Below, piece by piece: positions 22,282 to 34,300 of a stretch of 64,000 nucleotides of DNA. The DNA is taken from contig OZ024890.1 in NCBI GenBank assembly GCA_964017195.1, forward strand, positions 18,074,701 to 18,138,700, in the 5' to 3' direction. How positions within the stretch are numbered: position 1 is the first letter of the stretch; each line of letters begins with the position of its first letter. A program made the position numbers and the translations under genes. Below the pieces are notes generated by a model. The model was given only the letters and a program-made list of their open reading frames with translations. It had not been told where the DNA came from and searched no databases. This DNA comes from Siderastrea radians (taxonomy: Eukaryota; Cnidaria; Anthozoa; Scleractinia; Rhizangiidae).

Positions 22282-23439
22282 TGGACTAGAGTTGGCTTCT
22301 TTGAAGCTGTCCTCATATTCTGTGTTGTCATCCTTCATCAAAGTATGCAAATGTAATTAAAGTTAGTGACAGTTTGGCAGGCTGTTGTGTTATGTAATAT
22401 TTGTAAAAAGTAGATTAGCAGAAGTTTTTATCATGATTTGTTCCTTTTCAGCACTCTACATGCTATCACATAGCATGGAGTTTAAAGTTTAGGTAATTTA
22501 GAACTGATTAGAATAGGAGAGTTGAATTAAAAATTGTTTTATTTTTGTATCAATTAGCTGTAAATTACAAAATAATGGGAATAAAGTATTTTTATAGATA
22601 TAAAGTAGAATGGGTGTCTTTCAGCTGCACTCCTGACAGCGCTTTGGGTCATTGGAAAAAAACACTTGACATTACGGAAAAACTGCTCACTTTTGGTAAA
22701 CTTTTGAAAGGATTTAGGCTTTTCTCTTCAATTTACCTATGGAAGCTCTAGAAACAGTTCATCTTGGTGTCCATTTTGCAAAACATGGGGTTTTCCTCTG
22801 CTAAAACTGATTAGCCTAATGCTTGCCACTGTTTAGCCATATAGTACCATAGAGTAACTTTCATTTGCATGGTGAGGTCACAGTTATTTAATCCACAGTC
22901 TCATGTAAGAACGTCATCACAGCGTTAGGAAACTTACAACTAAAATTGCGTTGTTTTGCAGAAATATTGGCAATGGAAGTGCAAAGGTGTACCAGAAAAT
23001 GTTTAATTTATATAGCCCAAGTATCTGTACATGTACAATGTTCAGATGTTTGTTAATGACTGGTTCAGGTCAGAAGGAAGCCAAAAATATCTAGAATAAT
23101 GTGTGATATTTGTGTAATTGAAAACTTGCGACTCAATGTCGGATGTCCTATCCAGGAATGCCTTCCGTGGTTTCATTAAGTGACCCTTTTAATTATCTCC
23201 TTTTTAAACCGCAAGATGTTCAGACGTTGACGTCATGGAGTAGACTCTCGTTATTTCGCACGCGCAAGGGAAACCAGAACTGATTGTTCGAGATAACGGG
23301 AGTTCGAGACGCCCAATAGTAAATAAGTGAAAATATCAATCAAGGGAAGCGAGTTTCAGTGCGAGATATGGGCAGATAGCTGGGGGATTCGAGAGAGGGT
23401 TTACTTTATTTACACACCCTTGTATGGCTCAAAGCAACG

Positions 23440-23720
23440 CTACTCAGGGGATGGGGACAACCTAAGGACGGTGCCTCCTTTTGTTGTTGCGCATCCGTTC
23501 TGCGCACCTCGGGATATTCGGGTTTCTTAAGGAATTTGCCCACTAATATAACAACATTTTTGCTTGGTTTATGACTATGTGGAGAAAAGCAGATCTTAGC
23601 CAGGGCTACCAGAATCCAAAAAGAAAATTGGGGGTAACCGTGCATTTTGATAATTGGTAATTGAGCTTAAATTTGGAAAGAAATTACCATACATTCTTTA
23701 TATTTTAACGCTTTTTTAGA
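23440..23720. repeat. Probable dispersed repeat
   Basis: Contains aaggacggtgcc, ttgttgttgcgcat, ttctgcgcacctcgggatattcgg and a gggtaaccgtgcatttt motif. From memory this resembles an abundant repeat of stony coral genomes. I cannot confirm copy number from one window. Confidence 0.4.
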
Positions 23721-24143
23721 ATTATGGTTGCTTATTTATCCCTGAAAAATGCGTGGTTACCCACATTTTTCTTTTTGGATTCCAATAACCCTTGTTAAGA
23801 TCTCCTTTTTCCCCATAGTCACAACCTTTGCAAAAATACATCCGTATTACTGAGCCTGCGCTCAGACGTTTCTAAATCTGATGATCTCGAGATCATGTCG
23901 AGTCAACCTCGTTTGCAGGGTCCCTGATTCCCGAGACTCTGAGGGCAACTCGGAGTAGTGCGGCTCCGACCCAAGGTATTATGGAGGTGCAGTGCGCGCA
24001 CGGTAAGGACGAAATGCATGATGATCATAAGTAGTAGGGATTTTCGGATTTGCCTGATTCTCAGACGACCGAACATTGTCCGCGCTATCCCCTTTGTGAT
24101 AACGTCCCATTTTCGGTATATTTCTCCAAATGTCGTGAATGTC

Positions 24144-25091
24144 TTACAAAAACGGTGCCACGCGGTTAGAGTTAATAAAACACAACAGGGAAAGAATACA
24201 GAGATAGCACTTTGTGCATATAGCAAACAAAACGTCTCTGAAGTCCTGGTTGAGGAAACCGTACAATGCCCAATTGCACGCGGAGTTAACATAGCAGAGC
24301 CACTTCACGATATGACTTGCAAGTTGGCGGTTGGGGAGTTCTTCTTTATAGGCGGTATCCACGGCGTGAAAAACGAAAAAGGGTAAAGTACACAGGGTAA
24401 ATATGCCAACTAGAAGACTCAGAGTTCTGACTGATTTCCTTTCCTTTGCAATGCGGATCCTGTGGCCATCCAAGCTCCACCCGCACAGCAGACCCAGCCT
24501 GTAAGAGTGATCGAGGGATATTCGAAATATAAGGATGTATGTCACTACACAGATACTCAACGGCAGTAGATTGTCTAAAATCAACAGTGGAATAGCATGG
24601 GATAAGGAAACCGAAAAACCAGACTTGTCCTCCACGTTGTCTGGGATTTTCCACGCAAAAAAGCTTAACATGCCGCTCGCGATGGCGTAAAACCAAACGA
24701 AGCATACGCCCGCTAACGCCCTCTTTGATATGTCAATGAGATTGTGTGCGAAAGGCCGGGAGATAGCGAGATACCGCTCCACTGCAATGGCGGCCAAGTT
24801 ACAAGCAGAAGCTGTGCCAAAGCAAACAAACATGGAGTTCCAAAGTTTTGTCGTCAACAAGCTTACCGGCCACAGAGGGTCGTGCACTATGCGAACCAAC
24901 TCCAACGGCATGACAATTACCGCTTGAAGGATGTCTGCTGTTATTAAAGACAGGAAAAACAAGTTTGCTCTTGTACGGGTGCTTGTGCTATAAAAGAAAG
25001 CAGCAAAGATCAAACAGTCGCCAATAACCGTTACCGCGATTGTAAGTGTGACGACCAGCACACCTACGGCTGTGAAAACACTGCTTTTCAT
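24144..25091 (-). CDS. Class A (rhodopsin-like) G-protein-coupled receptor, single exon, 315 aa
   Basis: A seven-transmembrane receptor at the plasma membrane with unknown ligand. The open frame is uninterrupted and has a very short extracellular N-terminus before TM1 (about 8-33). TM2 carries the conserved Asp (D53 in LSLITADILQ). TM3 ends in ERY (105-107, the DRY motif). TM6 has CTLP instead of CWxP. TM7 has NWALY (273-277) in place of NPxxY, followed by a helix-8 NQDFR and a Cys-rich tail suited to palmitoylation. D25 replaces the usual TM1 Asn. The TM3 Cys (expected near residue 81) is absent and the second outer loop has no Cys, so the common disulfide is missing. That and the short N-terminus resemble melanocortin/adenosine/cannabinoid-type receptors, but the subfamily is uncertain. 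The intronless structure is common among cnidarian GPCRs. Confidence 0.87.
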   Translation of the reverse strand: MKSSVFTAVGVLVVTLTIAVTVIGDCLIFAAFFYSTSTRTRANLFFLSLITADILQAVIVMPLELVRIVHDPLWPVSLLTTKLWNSMFVCFGTASACNLAAIAVERYLAISRPFAHNLIDISKRALAGVCFVWFYAIASGMLSFFAWKIPDNVEDKSGFSVSLSHAIPLLILDNLLPLSICVVTYILIFRISLDHSYRLGLLCGWSLDGHRIRIAKERKSVRTLSLLVGIFTLCTLPFFVFHAVDTAYKEELPNRQLASHIVKWLCYVNSACNWALYGFLNQDFRDVLFAICTKCYLCILSLLCFINSNRVAPFL

Positions 25092-26431
25092 TTCAGACGA
25101 GTCTGTCGAGATTGAAAAATATCATTCCTGAAATTGGGGGCATAGCTCTTGTAGAAAATACTTCCTAAATCTCAATTTTTGTAATAATAGCACAGCAGCT
25201 TTGCTACCGACTGTATTCCATAGAGTCATCCGCCTTTTTGTGTTTTCCTTTTTTTACGCTTGCTTTCTGATTATTTTCCTTTGAAAATTTATTCACGCCT
25301 CCGCCATTTGATCTCTCTTCACATTCGCTTACTTAAAGGTTGTTCCATAATATAATATTCTATGTTTGGACAGTTGCGTATCTTCCTCCATATCGGTTGT
25401 TTCAGTCTCTGTTATCATGGATACGCTGTCAATCACACTTCAATGGAAATCGTGAAAAATCTCGGTGTAAACTGGTGCTGGCTTGATTAATTAAGGTTCT
25501 AAATTATGCGTGCTCAGTTCTTCATAATTTTCGGCTTGATCATTAATTTCTCTTTGATATGATGATACGTCGTTATCGTACAGGGTTAGATTGACTGTGC
25601 CCAAATGGTTTCTGTAGTGTACATACCCACTCGGAAGCAGAACCAGTGAAGAAAAGTTGTTGTCAAGTAAACTCGCAAAATAGTAATCCGACGTATTTAG
25701 GCAGTTGTGTATATTTTAAAGATATCTGTTAACGGGTTCCCCAATGTTTCCATGGATACACTGTCAATCAATTGGTACGTGTATTGTTGAACGAGGCCTG
25801 AGCTATCTATCTTTTTGGATCTGTACTTATTAGTTCCCTTTTCAGATATTTATTTAATCATCAAGAATCTCAAGTAATATTGAGCTGTTTTCAAAATCAG
25901 TTCGCTATGATCTGATAAAGCAGTCACTTAATTAGGGGACATTAAGGGTTTCTCAAACGCGTTTCGTTTACTTCCGTTAGATCTTCCCTCCGACACCACT
26001 AATCAAATTTCCTTTTCTGGTATCATTGCTTTTCCATCATAACAAATCAAGAGACGTTTTATGGAAAATGTCCTTATAGCTTTACATACTTAGTTCATGC
26101 TCCCCCGTCCCCGTCTTCAAGGATAACATCTGGGCGATAAAATGAACCTTACATTGTAACTAACCCTTTCTTTTATTACTTCATGGGCTGTTTTGCCTCA
26201 CTGAATCCATGGATGAAATCCTTTAGTGTGGATATTCAAATGGAAGAAAGCCATTGGGAAGTGCAGTTTTCAGTACGTTTATTACTGCTGTGTGGCTTGA
26301 TTGCGTGAATGTTACCTTGATTGGTACTGACGAACACGGTTATTCAAACTTTTGAGGCTCTGGATGAAATCTCAAAGTGCAGCCATGCTAATGAAAGCGT
26401 AAAAGGAGCTGTGCTTTTCTATTCTGCTCTT

Positions 26432-26680
26432 TGGGCCGGTTATGTAAACGAAGTCCAACTTATCGATAACTTAGACCGCGGTTTAAGACTGACTTGACCT
26501 CCAAATCTAGTTATTAATGCATCATTTTTAGCAGATAAATGTTCTTCTAGGCTACTTCATACCTTTTTGACACCGTTTGCAATAAAAAACGTTTAAACGT
26601 TAGGGTTGGCCATCTTGAAATTGGTTTAGACCGCAGTTTTGTTGACGGCTGTCTAAACTTCGTTTAAATAATCGGCCCTG
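26432..26680. mobile_element. MITE with GGGCCG(G/A)TTAT inverted ends
   Basis: The left end (gggccggttatgtaaacgaagt) is mirrored by the right end (cttcgtttaaataatcggccc). Internal tagaccgcggttt and tagaccgcagttt blocks are also repeated. About 250 bp, non-coding. Confidence 0.7.
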
Positions 26681-26690
26681 CCTTTTTTAA

Positions 26691-26813
26691 AGCTGGTTTC
26701 CATATGATCGCTACGATCGCTGGAAAAACGTTCAGCAATCGTGCGTTCAGCAATCATGTGGAAACCACTTTTTAGCAATCGTACCGATCACAGCAATCAT
26801 ATGGAAATCAGCC
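26691..26813. repeat. Short inverted-repeat element with TTTCCATATGAT ends
   Basis: The left ggtttccatatgatcgct is mirrored by agcaatcatatggaaatcagcc. Several internal cagcaatcgt-type repeats occur in both orientations. It abuts the preceding MITE. Confidence 0.6.
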
Positions 26814-28300
26814 TATATGGAAACTGCTTAGCGATCAAAGTCGCAACGACCGCTCATGGAATTGGCGTTCAAGAGTTGTTCCCTTGAACTCGTGAAGAAT
26901 TCTCTCGTTCCTTGACACCAGTTATATTGTCATAAAGTTAACCACGTGGATATATGAATGAAAGCATTAGAAAACATCGAGTTTGCTTTTTTTAAAAAGC
27001 ATTTTAATGGTTACTTAAACAGGTTGCTTTTTACAGTCAGATTTGTCTTCATTCCTTTATACTAAGAGTAGACTTGTTTACTTAATATTGACGTGGGATA
27101 CATTAAAATGTAAATGTTAAGTTTCGGTAAACGTTAGAATCCCTCTCTCATTCACCTAACGTGCGTTGGAGGCATCACGAAAATACGCTGGGCGAGTTAA
27201 GTGCAGCTGCAAGAGACGAGCAGATCAATCAAGCGACTACCTTCTCTTGTGCATGTACTCAACCTCTACTTTCAGCTATTCTCGTCTCTGGTTTAACGAT
27301 CCAGGTGCGCTTCTCTTTTGCGCATGCGCAGATGATCTCGAATGCTCTGGAGTCGAGGACGTCTGGGGTCGAGAATGCATGTCGCCGGATTTCCTCGCCT
27401 CCAAAGCTCCCCTTGTCTCTGTGCGGAAAAGATTTTTTTGCCCCCGGTAAACACTTGCCGGTTCTGTAGCGGTTATCATTATGACACTATATACAACTGT
27501 AGAACAAAAATAAATTAAATCCGAGGGGAATGAAAGTTTACAACTTTTTGATACATATAAAAGTGCAGGGTAATATTACTTTTAAGAACCATAACCAGCT
27601 CTTTCTCTCGCTTCCAAGGTAAGATGACATCAGAAGTCGCCATCCAGTGTGCACACTTGCACTAATAATAACAAATGTACTTTCTCCTAAAAACTTCAAC
27701 AAAAAAAAAGTACGAAATATCTTACCCTCAGACATTTTTTAAAGAGATGACGAGTCTAAAATTACGACGGGGTGTCAATTGGAGCTTCGTCATTTTCACT
27801 ATGAATTCACTGTTATTGTTGAGAGAGGATCACCTGTTTAAGACGGCTCAAAATTGACGAGTTTTTAGACTAACGACGTTAGAAAGTTGAGACTGCCCTA
27901 AGGATGGGATAAAAATCGTTTTATGCAAGCCTGAAAAGAAAGCGGGTTAAGCAGGATTTTCGAAAACCCAACAGCAGCCGGCAAATATGAAGAATATTTG
28001 GTCTATTTCCTTCCCTAAAATTTTTTAAAAAACATTCAGCTATCTTCGAACAGATCACACCGTGTCAGTTTACACGAACGAACGATACTGAAGTTTACCC
28101 TACCCCCGGCCCCGCCACTATACCTCTGGTTCCCACCTCTTTTGACAGAGCTGAAAAAAGAACCAAAGCTCAAATTGGCCAGCGGCCTTGAACGTAAAAT
28201 TCCAATTAGGAAAACAGAGCAAAACTCCTGTACACTTCCGGTCCTCTTTTAGTCCGGGTTCCAGTCTCCCTCCCTAGGCACATTGAAAAAACTGCAGAAT

Positions 28301-31300
28301 TCAAGCCTCAGCTTCTTGCGGCAGGTGTTCCTGGTCTGGGTTGCTGTTTGCAATTGCTGTTTCCGGTTGATCATTCGTGAAATGCGTGAACAGGACGGCG
28401 TATTCCGGGTGAGACAGGCAAAAATCACGAAACTCCTCTGCAGGAAAGAGCAAATAAATTAGCACTGGCGTAATTTATCAGTCAAGTTTATTTATTTTTA
28501 TTTATTTAAATCAATATTTATACAGGACCATCCATTTTAGCATCCCTAGTTTAAATGGAGTCCTGATATAACACAAATTTAGAAGCAACATAAATGTACT
28601 AGACGTAATACTAAACTTAACTGAACGTATGGGTTATACGTATGGGTTATAACTATAAAGTAAAAATGAAGGGCCCTCAGACCGATACCCATTTGTAAAT
28701 AACCCTGGAAGCAAAGTGGTTCGTACAAAGGAAAAACACCATGCATGGCAGAGACTATCCACACTACCGACTTTCAGTTTGAAAGTCCGACACCCTGACC
28801 ACCTCGCCTCTACCAAATCATTCATCAACCAGCAAACAACGAGACTTGAAAGGGCTACGTCACGAGGATTTTTACGTTTTTAGGTGAAAAATGTGCGAAA
28901 TTCAAAATAATACCTTTTCTCGTACATGAAGTGCTTCTTGAACATCAAGAGAGAGAAATCGAAGATTTTCTCAAAGGGAGAACAAACCATAAAAAGTTTC
29001 TGGTGATTTTTTCCAAGAAACAAAGGAGAAAATTGAAAACATTAGCCTAGTGTTTTCAAGTTGCAAAGCGTTTCCATCCCAGCAATCCGCAGCCAAACAC
29101 ACTTAATTTTGTTTCAGAGAACTGGTAGAGTAATTTTAAACAAAACTGAACCAGTGTTTTTGGGTTTTCTCTGCCTGCAATAATGTCAACCGAAAAATAG
29201 GTGACAGAGCCCCTTAAGGGGGCAGTATACGTGAATTTTGAGGAAACAGGATAAGATTTAAGAAAGAAATAAAAGAAGGAATAAATTCTTGTACACACCC
29301 CCAGACAGTCCACCCCAACGCAAGAGCATCTGGGGTTGTTTGTGGACTGTTTTGGTTTCTGTCTATTAATTATTAACTTTAAATTTTAATTTTAACTCAC
29401 CTTTAATTCTTAACAATTTTCAATTTTCTCAAAATTCATCAATCCCCCCCCCCTCTCTCTTTCTTTAAGTTTACTTTAAAAATCGCGAAAAAATTCTCTA
29501 AGATTTTTGGGAACTCGCACCGTGATCCTATGATAGCATTTTTGGATTGAACGAAATCTCATGGAGATAATTAAGAGAAAAGGCTAAAACATTGGGGAAA
29601 AAAGGCATCTACGTATACCGCCCCCTTAAAAAAAATCTCTCAGTTACGGAAGTCTCACAAAGGAACTATCAATACTCTCACTATCATTTGCTCAGTGACC
29701 CAACTGAAACAACACCTGACCAACAAAACTTGAGATGTCGCCCTACACTCACCATAAGTAACCGATCCTCGGCGCTTCGCATCCACCTGGTTAAACAAGC
29801 AGTTCACGTTCAAATCTGTTATGGAAGGGTATGCACTCTGAAGAATGTGACGCAGGTCTGTCTCGTCTATCCTGCCATCACCATTCACATCAAAGGCCTT
29901 GAAAAGAGCAAAAGAAAACTATTATGATAACACTCTTCCCTTTCTCGACACGTCAGTTTCAAGGGATTCAGACGGTCTTCTCACCACCAGTGTCTACAGA
30001 AAGCCCACCCACACTGACCAATACCGTACCTAGCCTATGATTCACGCCATCTTCAGTCAGTGAAACGTGATATTGTTAAGTGTCTATACGATCGAGCCAA
30101 ACACCTCACAACAAAACCATCAGCTATCTCTGAGGAAAAGAAACATTTATCATCGGTACTTGTTTCAAACGGATATCTTTCATTTATACAAAAGCTGACA
30201 AAGACAACAAGACCAACAGCCAACAAAGAGCTCACGCAGGAATTTAAATCTACTGCGGTTCTACCCTACATCAGGGTTTTCAATAAGAATCTGAGTAGGT
30301 GGCAAAACTTTAAGAGTAGGCGGAGAATGAAATACTCGCGCCGAAGGCGCAAGATTCTAGGGGGGTCCGGGGGTATTCTCCCCCGGAAAATTTCGAAAAT
30401 TTGGGCCTCTTAGAATGCATTTCCTGCATTCTAGAGCAAGAATTAGGGTATTTGAACAGAACAGGAAACGCAAATCACCGCTGAAATTACTCAGAATTCA
30501 GGCAAGATTCTTCTGTTTTGCATGAACAAATCTTGGCCGATCCAGGGCCCATATTTTGTGGCGAATGCTTCTCATGTTAGTCGTAAATTATGAGGTAACT
30601 TGTCAATCAAATAGGCGGCGAGTTAATGTAGAATAGCCGGCGAGTTTCGCCGGCTGCCGGCCCTTATTGAAAACCCTGCTACATAAAAGGTATATCAGAG
30701 TCTCTTCGCTGCTGCCTACAACAACAAGGCGTACTCACCGTCTTCAAATCAGACACAACTCTTAGGTCTCACTTAGTGCGACCAAAAGACGCCCTTGAAC
30801 CAACTAAACAAGACGGTGTCGTCTTTAAGATTCCATGTGAGTGCAGCAAAGCATACATCGGGGAAACAGGGAGAGCGATGCAAGATAGGATAAAAGAACA
30901 CGACAGAGATATACGGCTTGCTCGTACACAAACCTCCACGGTTTCCGAGCACGCAAGCGAAATAGGGCATCTTCCTACTTGGAAAGAAGATAAGTTTATT
31001 GATCGTGACGCTCACTAGTAACACACGTAGGGTCAAAGAAGCTATCCATATAAAACTTCATCCTAATAATGCACCTATCAATTTAAAGCCGGCGGGGGGG
31101 GAGGCAGGGCATGGGGTGGGGATTTGACATTTTTCAAAAATTTGCCGTCAAATTCCCTGCCCACGGGCAAACCATTCCAGTCAAATGCACAAAAATTTCC
31201 CCTCCCCGGGCGGCATATTGCTGTCAATCATTCCCAGGTTGGATGCAAGAAACACACAAGGAAAACAGGAAAACTCTATCATTTTCTCTTCTCAACGTTA

Positions 31301-34300
31301 CTACGTCTCCAAAGGTACTATTTAATAAAATTCAATCTGCGTTTAATACACTGTGTATATCGAATTACAAAATCAACAGATTCTTTACGAAATAGTTCGT
31401 GTTTTCTGCAAAGGCTGCAGAAAACATAACATTTGAAAAGAGCAGTCATTGCAGCGACTGACCCGTACACTGATCGTTTGCATTGGCCAAAAAATCGACT
31501 TGGTTTCTCTTTATCCCTGTTTACTTCGATACTGCAATGTCTAAAAACGTTCAAATCAACCAAAAAAAACTCTAAATCAATCGAAAATATGGAGATAAAA
31601 CGGTCAAATTCTTTGATTATCTGTTTCTCGATCTCGTGGACATGCACTATGATTTCAAGGATGTAGAGTGCATGCGTGACGTGGGAAAAGTAATTTCGGT
31701 CTCAGTCTCTTTCGTTCAAGTTGACGTTCAAACAGATCCACGTTGGGCAAAGGCAAATTCAAATATCCCCTCCCCGGGAAGGCAAGATTAGTCAAAAGCC
31801 CCACCCCAGGGCCAACAGTAACAATCAAATCCCCACCCCATGCCCTGCCTCCCCCCCCTCCGGCTTTAAATTGATAGGTGCATAACATCAATAGAGATAG
31901 TGGAATCGAAATTCCTGAAGCTTGGATACCCACGATCAAAAAGCACAACAGCCGATCAACCACAAAGCGGACCTGTGAGGGAACAACATTTAATAGTCGG
32001 AATAATAATGAGGATCGAAATGTACCAATAGCAGCGAACCAATATGCTGCAAATAGCGACACGTAAACAATCGACCTCATCGCCTGATGAAGACTAGCAG
32101 TTTTGCAGTCGAAACTTTGACAATGGACAATGTTATGACGAAATTTATCATCAATAAGAGGAAAGACGCATAAAAAACTGACGTCAATTTGTTTTTTACG
32201 ATAACAAAAAGGCAAAACTGATTTACAAACGAAGCAAAGAAATTATGCAAGAGTCAATGGAAGATACGATTGCCGCAGAATCTGAATTTCATCGTTGTAT
32301 TTCGGAGAATCACGGGCTCGTAAATTAAAACTTTTGCAAGAATAGGACAGAAATACAAGAAAAAATTCGAATTGCTCAACTAACCTTTATTCCAGTGAAA
32401 ACTGTTCACAAAATAATCCACTAGAACACGGTACAGCTTAATTTCACAGACAGCACAAACTCCCGCTCACCGCCGATTTTCAGGTCAGAATCCTCAACAA
32501 ACATCCTCATCTTTTCGCTCTAAGGTTGCAACGGTTTCTTCACTTTTAACCCATAAATTTTAGATGATTTCCTCATTGAAGACTACTAGATTTGTGGTAC
32601 ACTGATTCTCGCCTCACCAGGAATGCAGCGCTGAAAAGTTTGATAAAACTTTTGCTGATTGCGTCAGCTTGACGTGTTTCATCACAGGCAGCCCAAATTG
32701 GCAGTATGTGTACTAGAAGATTTCATTGGCAGTCTAAATATAATAAACGGACAAATTGAAATGAAAACACAAATAAAGAAACTTGTAAATAAAACATTGC
32801 TTACGTTTTATTTGTTGTTGCTTGATGTGTCTTGACTGTCCTGGGAGCTATTTACACAAGTTTTAAATTTCGCTGATTAGCACCGTATGTTCTGTCCTTT
32901 ATATAGCGAAGCAAGGCTGGCGGGTGAGAAACGAAGAGACTTTTCAACGGAGCTCGACAAAAGCACTCAAAATACTCCCACCTCCACAAAATCCGAACCA
33001 GTACAGTCCTGCTTGCAGTATGTTCTTAAAGTTTTCTCTTCGGAGTCAAAAGTTCACAATAAGAGGGCAAAAATCTCGCTGTTTTCGCCACAAAAGCGGC
33101 CTTTTGTCTTTCGTCTTATCCGCTCGCCGATCGCTGCCGACACGGGTACGCGCCATCGTAACAAAATTGCTCCCGACCCCGGGTAGGCCTCGTTAATTTG
33201 ACCCAGCTAAAACTGCTCCCGTGTCGGGGCCTAGAGAGTTTGTTTCAACAGAGTAGCAAGAAACGAGGCAATACTGAACAATTTATAGCTCCTAAAGGAA
33301 CTGTTGTTTACAAACTGTTGCTTTGCAGCCTGTTTGTTTCGACGGAGTAGCAAGCGATAGCTTACGCTAATTGAAATTAACTTAAGAAGTTAATCCACGC
33401 AATGAGGCAACAGCAGCCCGAGTTAGCTCCTAGTACAACTGTTATGTAGCAACAGTTTTCAGGGCAGCACAAGAGAAGAAAAATGAACACTAGTCTACCA
33501 ACCGCGATAAAAGAGCACCGCACCAAGCAAAAAGTTTTTCCTTCAAGCCGGCAAAAATTGTTTTCGCGCCCAGTTCGCGCCAACTCTGTGACCTTGACCT
33601 GTTCCACGTGCTTCGTCCGTGCGCGGGGTTAAATTCTAAACTCTCTAGGCCCCGACACGGGAGCAGTTTTAGCTGGGTCAAATTAACGAAGCCTACCCGG
33701 GGTCGGGAGCAATTTTGTTACGATGGCGCGTACCCGTGGCGGCAGCGATCGGCGAGCGGATAAGACGAAAGACGAAAGGCCGCTTTTGTGGCGAAAACAA
33801 CGAGATTTTTCCCCACTTATTGTGAACTTTTGACTCCGAAGAGAAAACTTTAGGAAAGTAATGCAAGCGGGACTGTACTGGTTCGGATTTTGTGGAGGTG
33901 GGAGTATTTTGAGTGCTTTTGTCGAGCTTCGTTGAAAAGTCTCTTCGTTTCTCACCCGCCAGCCTTGCTTCGCTATATAAAGGACAGAACATACGGTACT
34001 AATCAGCGAAATTTAAAACTTGTGTAAATAGCTCCCAGGACAGTCAAGACACATCAAGCAATAACAAATAAAACGTAAGCAATGTTTTATTTACAAGTTT
34101 CTTTATTTGTGTTTTCATTTCAACTTGTTCGTTTATTATATTTAGACTGTCAATGAAATCTTCTAGTACACATACTGCCAATTTGGGCTGCCTGTGGTTT
34201 CATGCGTCTGTACTCTTATTGACAATAAAAATTTGCCAATCAGCGCGCGAGAATTCGCTCAGTTATCGTAAAAAATCGTTTTGAAAAGTACTGAGAAACG

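Larger units (their letters stand above)
19833..24143. other. 3' flank of junctophilin and intergenic DNA
   Basis: No gene is supported. The first part is probably 3' UTR; an AATAAA near 22088 is one possible poly(A) signal but is far from the stop. The stretch holds a G-run near 21207, a two-copy tandem repeat at 22164-22281 and a dispersed-repeat-like segment at about 23440-23720. T-rich open frames such as the one near 21924 are compositional. Confidence 0.6.
25092..28300. other. Intergenic DNA between the GPCR and the acyltransferase 3' end
   Basis: No coding region is supported; open frames near 27161-27479 lack any domain. Two MITE-like inverted repeats lie at 26432-26680 and 26691-26813. 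The right end should include the acyltransferase 3' UTR on the minus strand. Confidence 0.6.
29930..32205 (+). pseudogene. 5'-truncated, broken Penelope-like element (RT C-terminus + GIY-YIG)
   Basis: Lies antisense in acyltransferase intron 13. The frame first gives the C-terminal reverse-transcriptase part (FLDTSV, SVYRKPTHTDQY, then SVKRDIVKCLYDRAKHL). It stops near 30033 and resumes to TAVLPYI at about 30270, where a 407 bp element is inserted. It continues with SHLVRPKDALEPTKQDGVVF and then a GIY-YIG endonuclease: IPCECSKAYIGETGR, DRIKEHDRD and SEHASEIGH. There is a stop near 31017 and a second insertion at 31070-31882. The tail reads NINRDSGIEIPEAWIPTIKK and ends at 32066. The order RT-thumb, Cys motif, GIY-YIG and this tail is diagnostic of Penelope-like elements. 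The 5' part is missing, and frameshifts, stops and two insertions show it is inactive. Its left end lies only about 35 bp from the acceptor of acyltransferase exon 14. Confidence 0.9.

Noticed and set aside
27161..27479. Overlapping frames of 94-102 codons
   Set aside because: Three frames on both strands are open over a locally GC-rich patch; no domain.
32887..33992. Mirrored 90-99 codon frames (+ and -)
   Set aside because: Both arise from the inverted repeat arms; no domain and differing frames near the arm ends.
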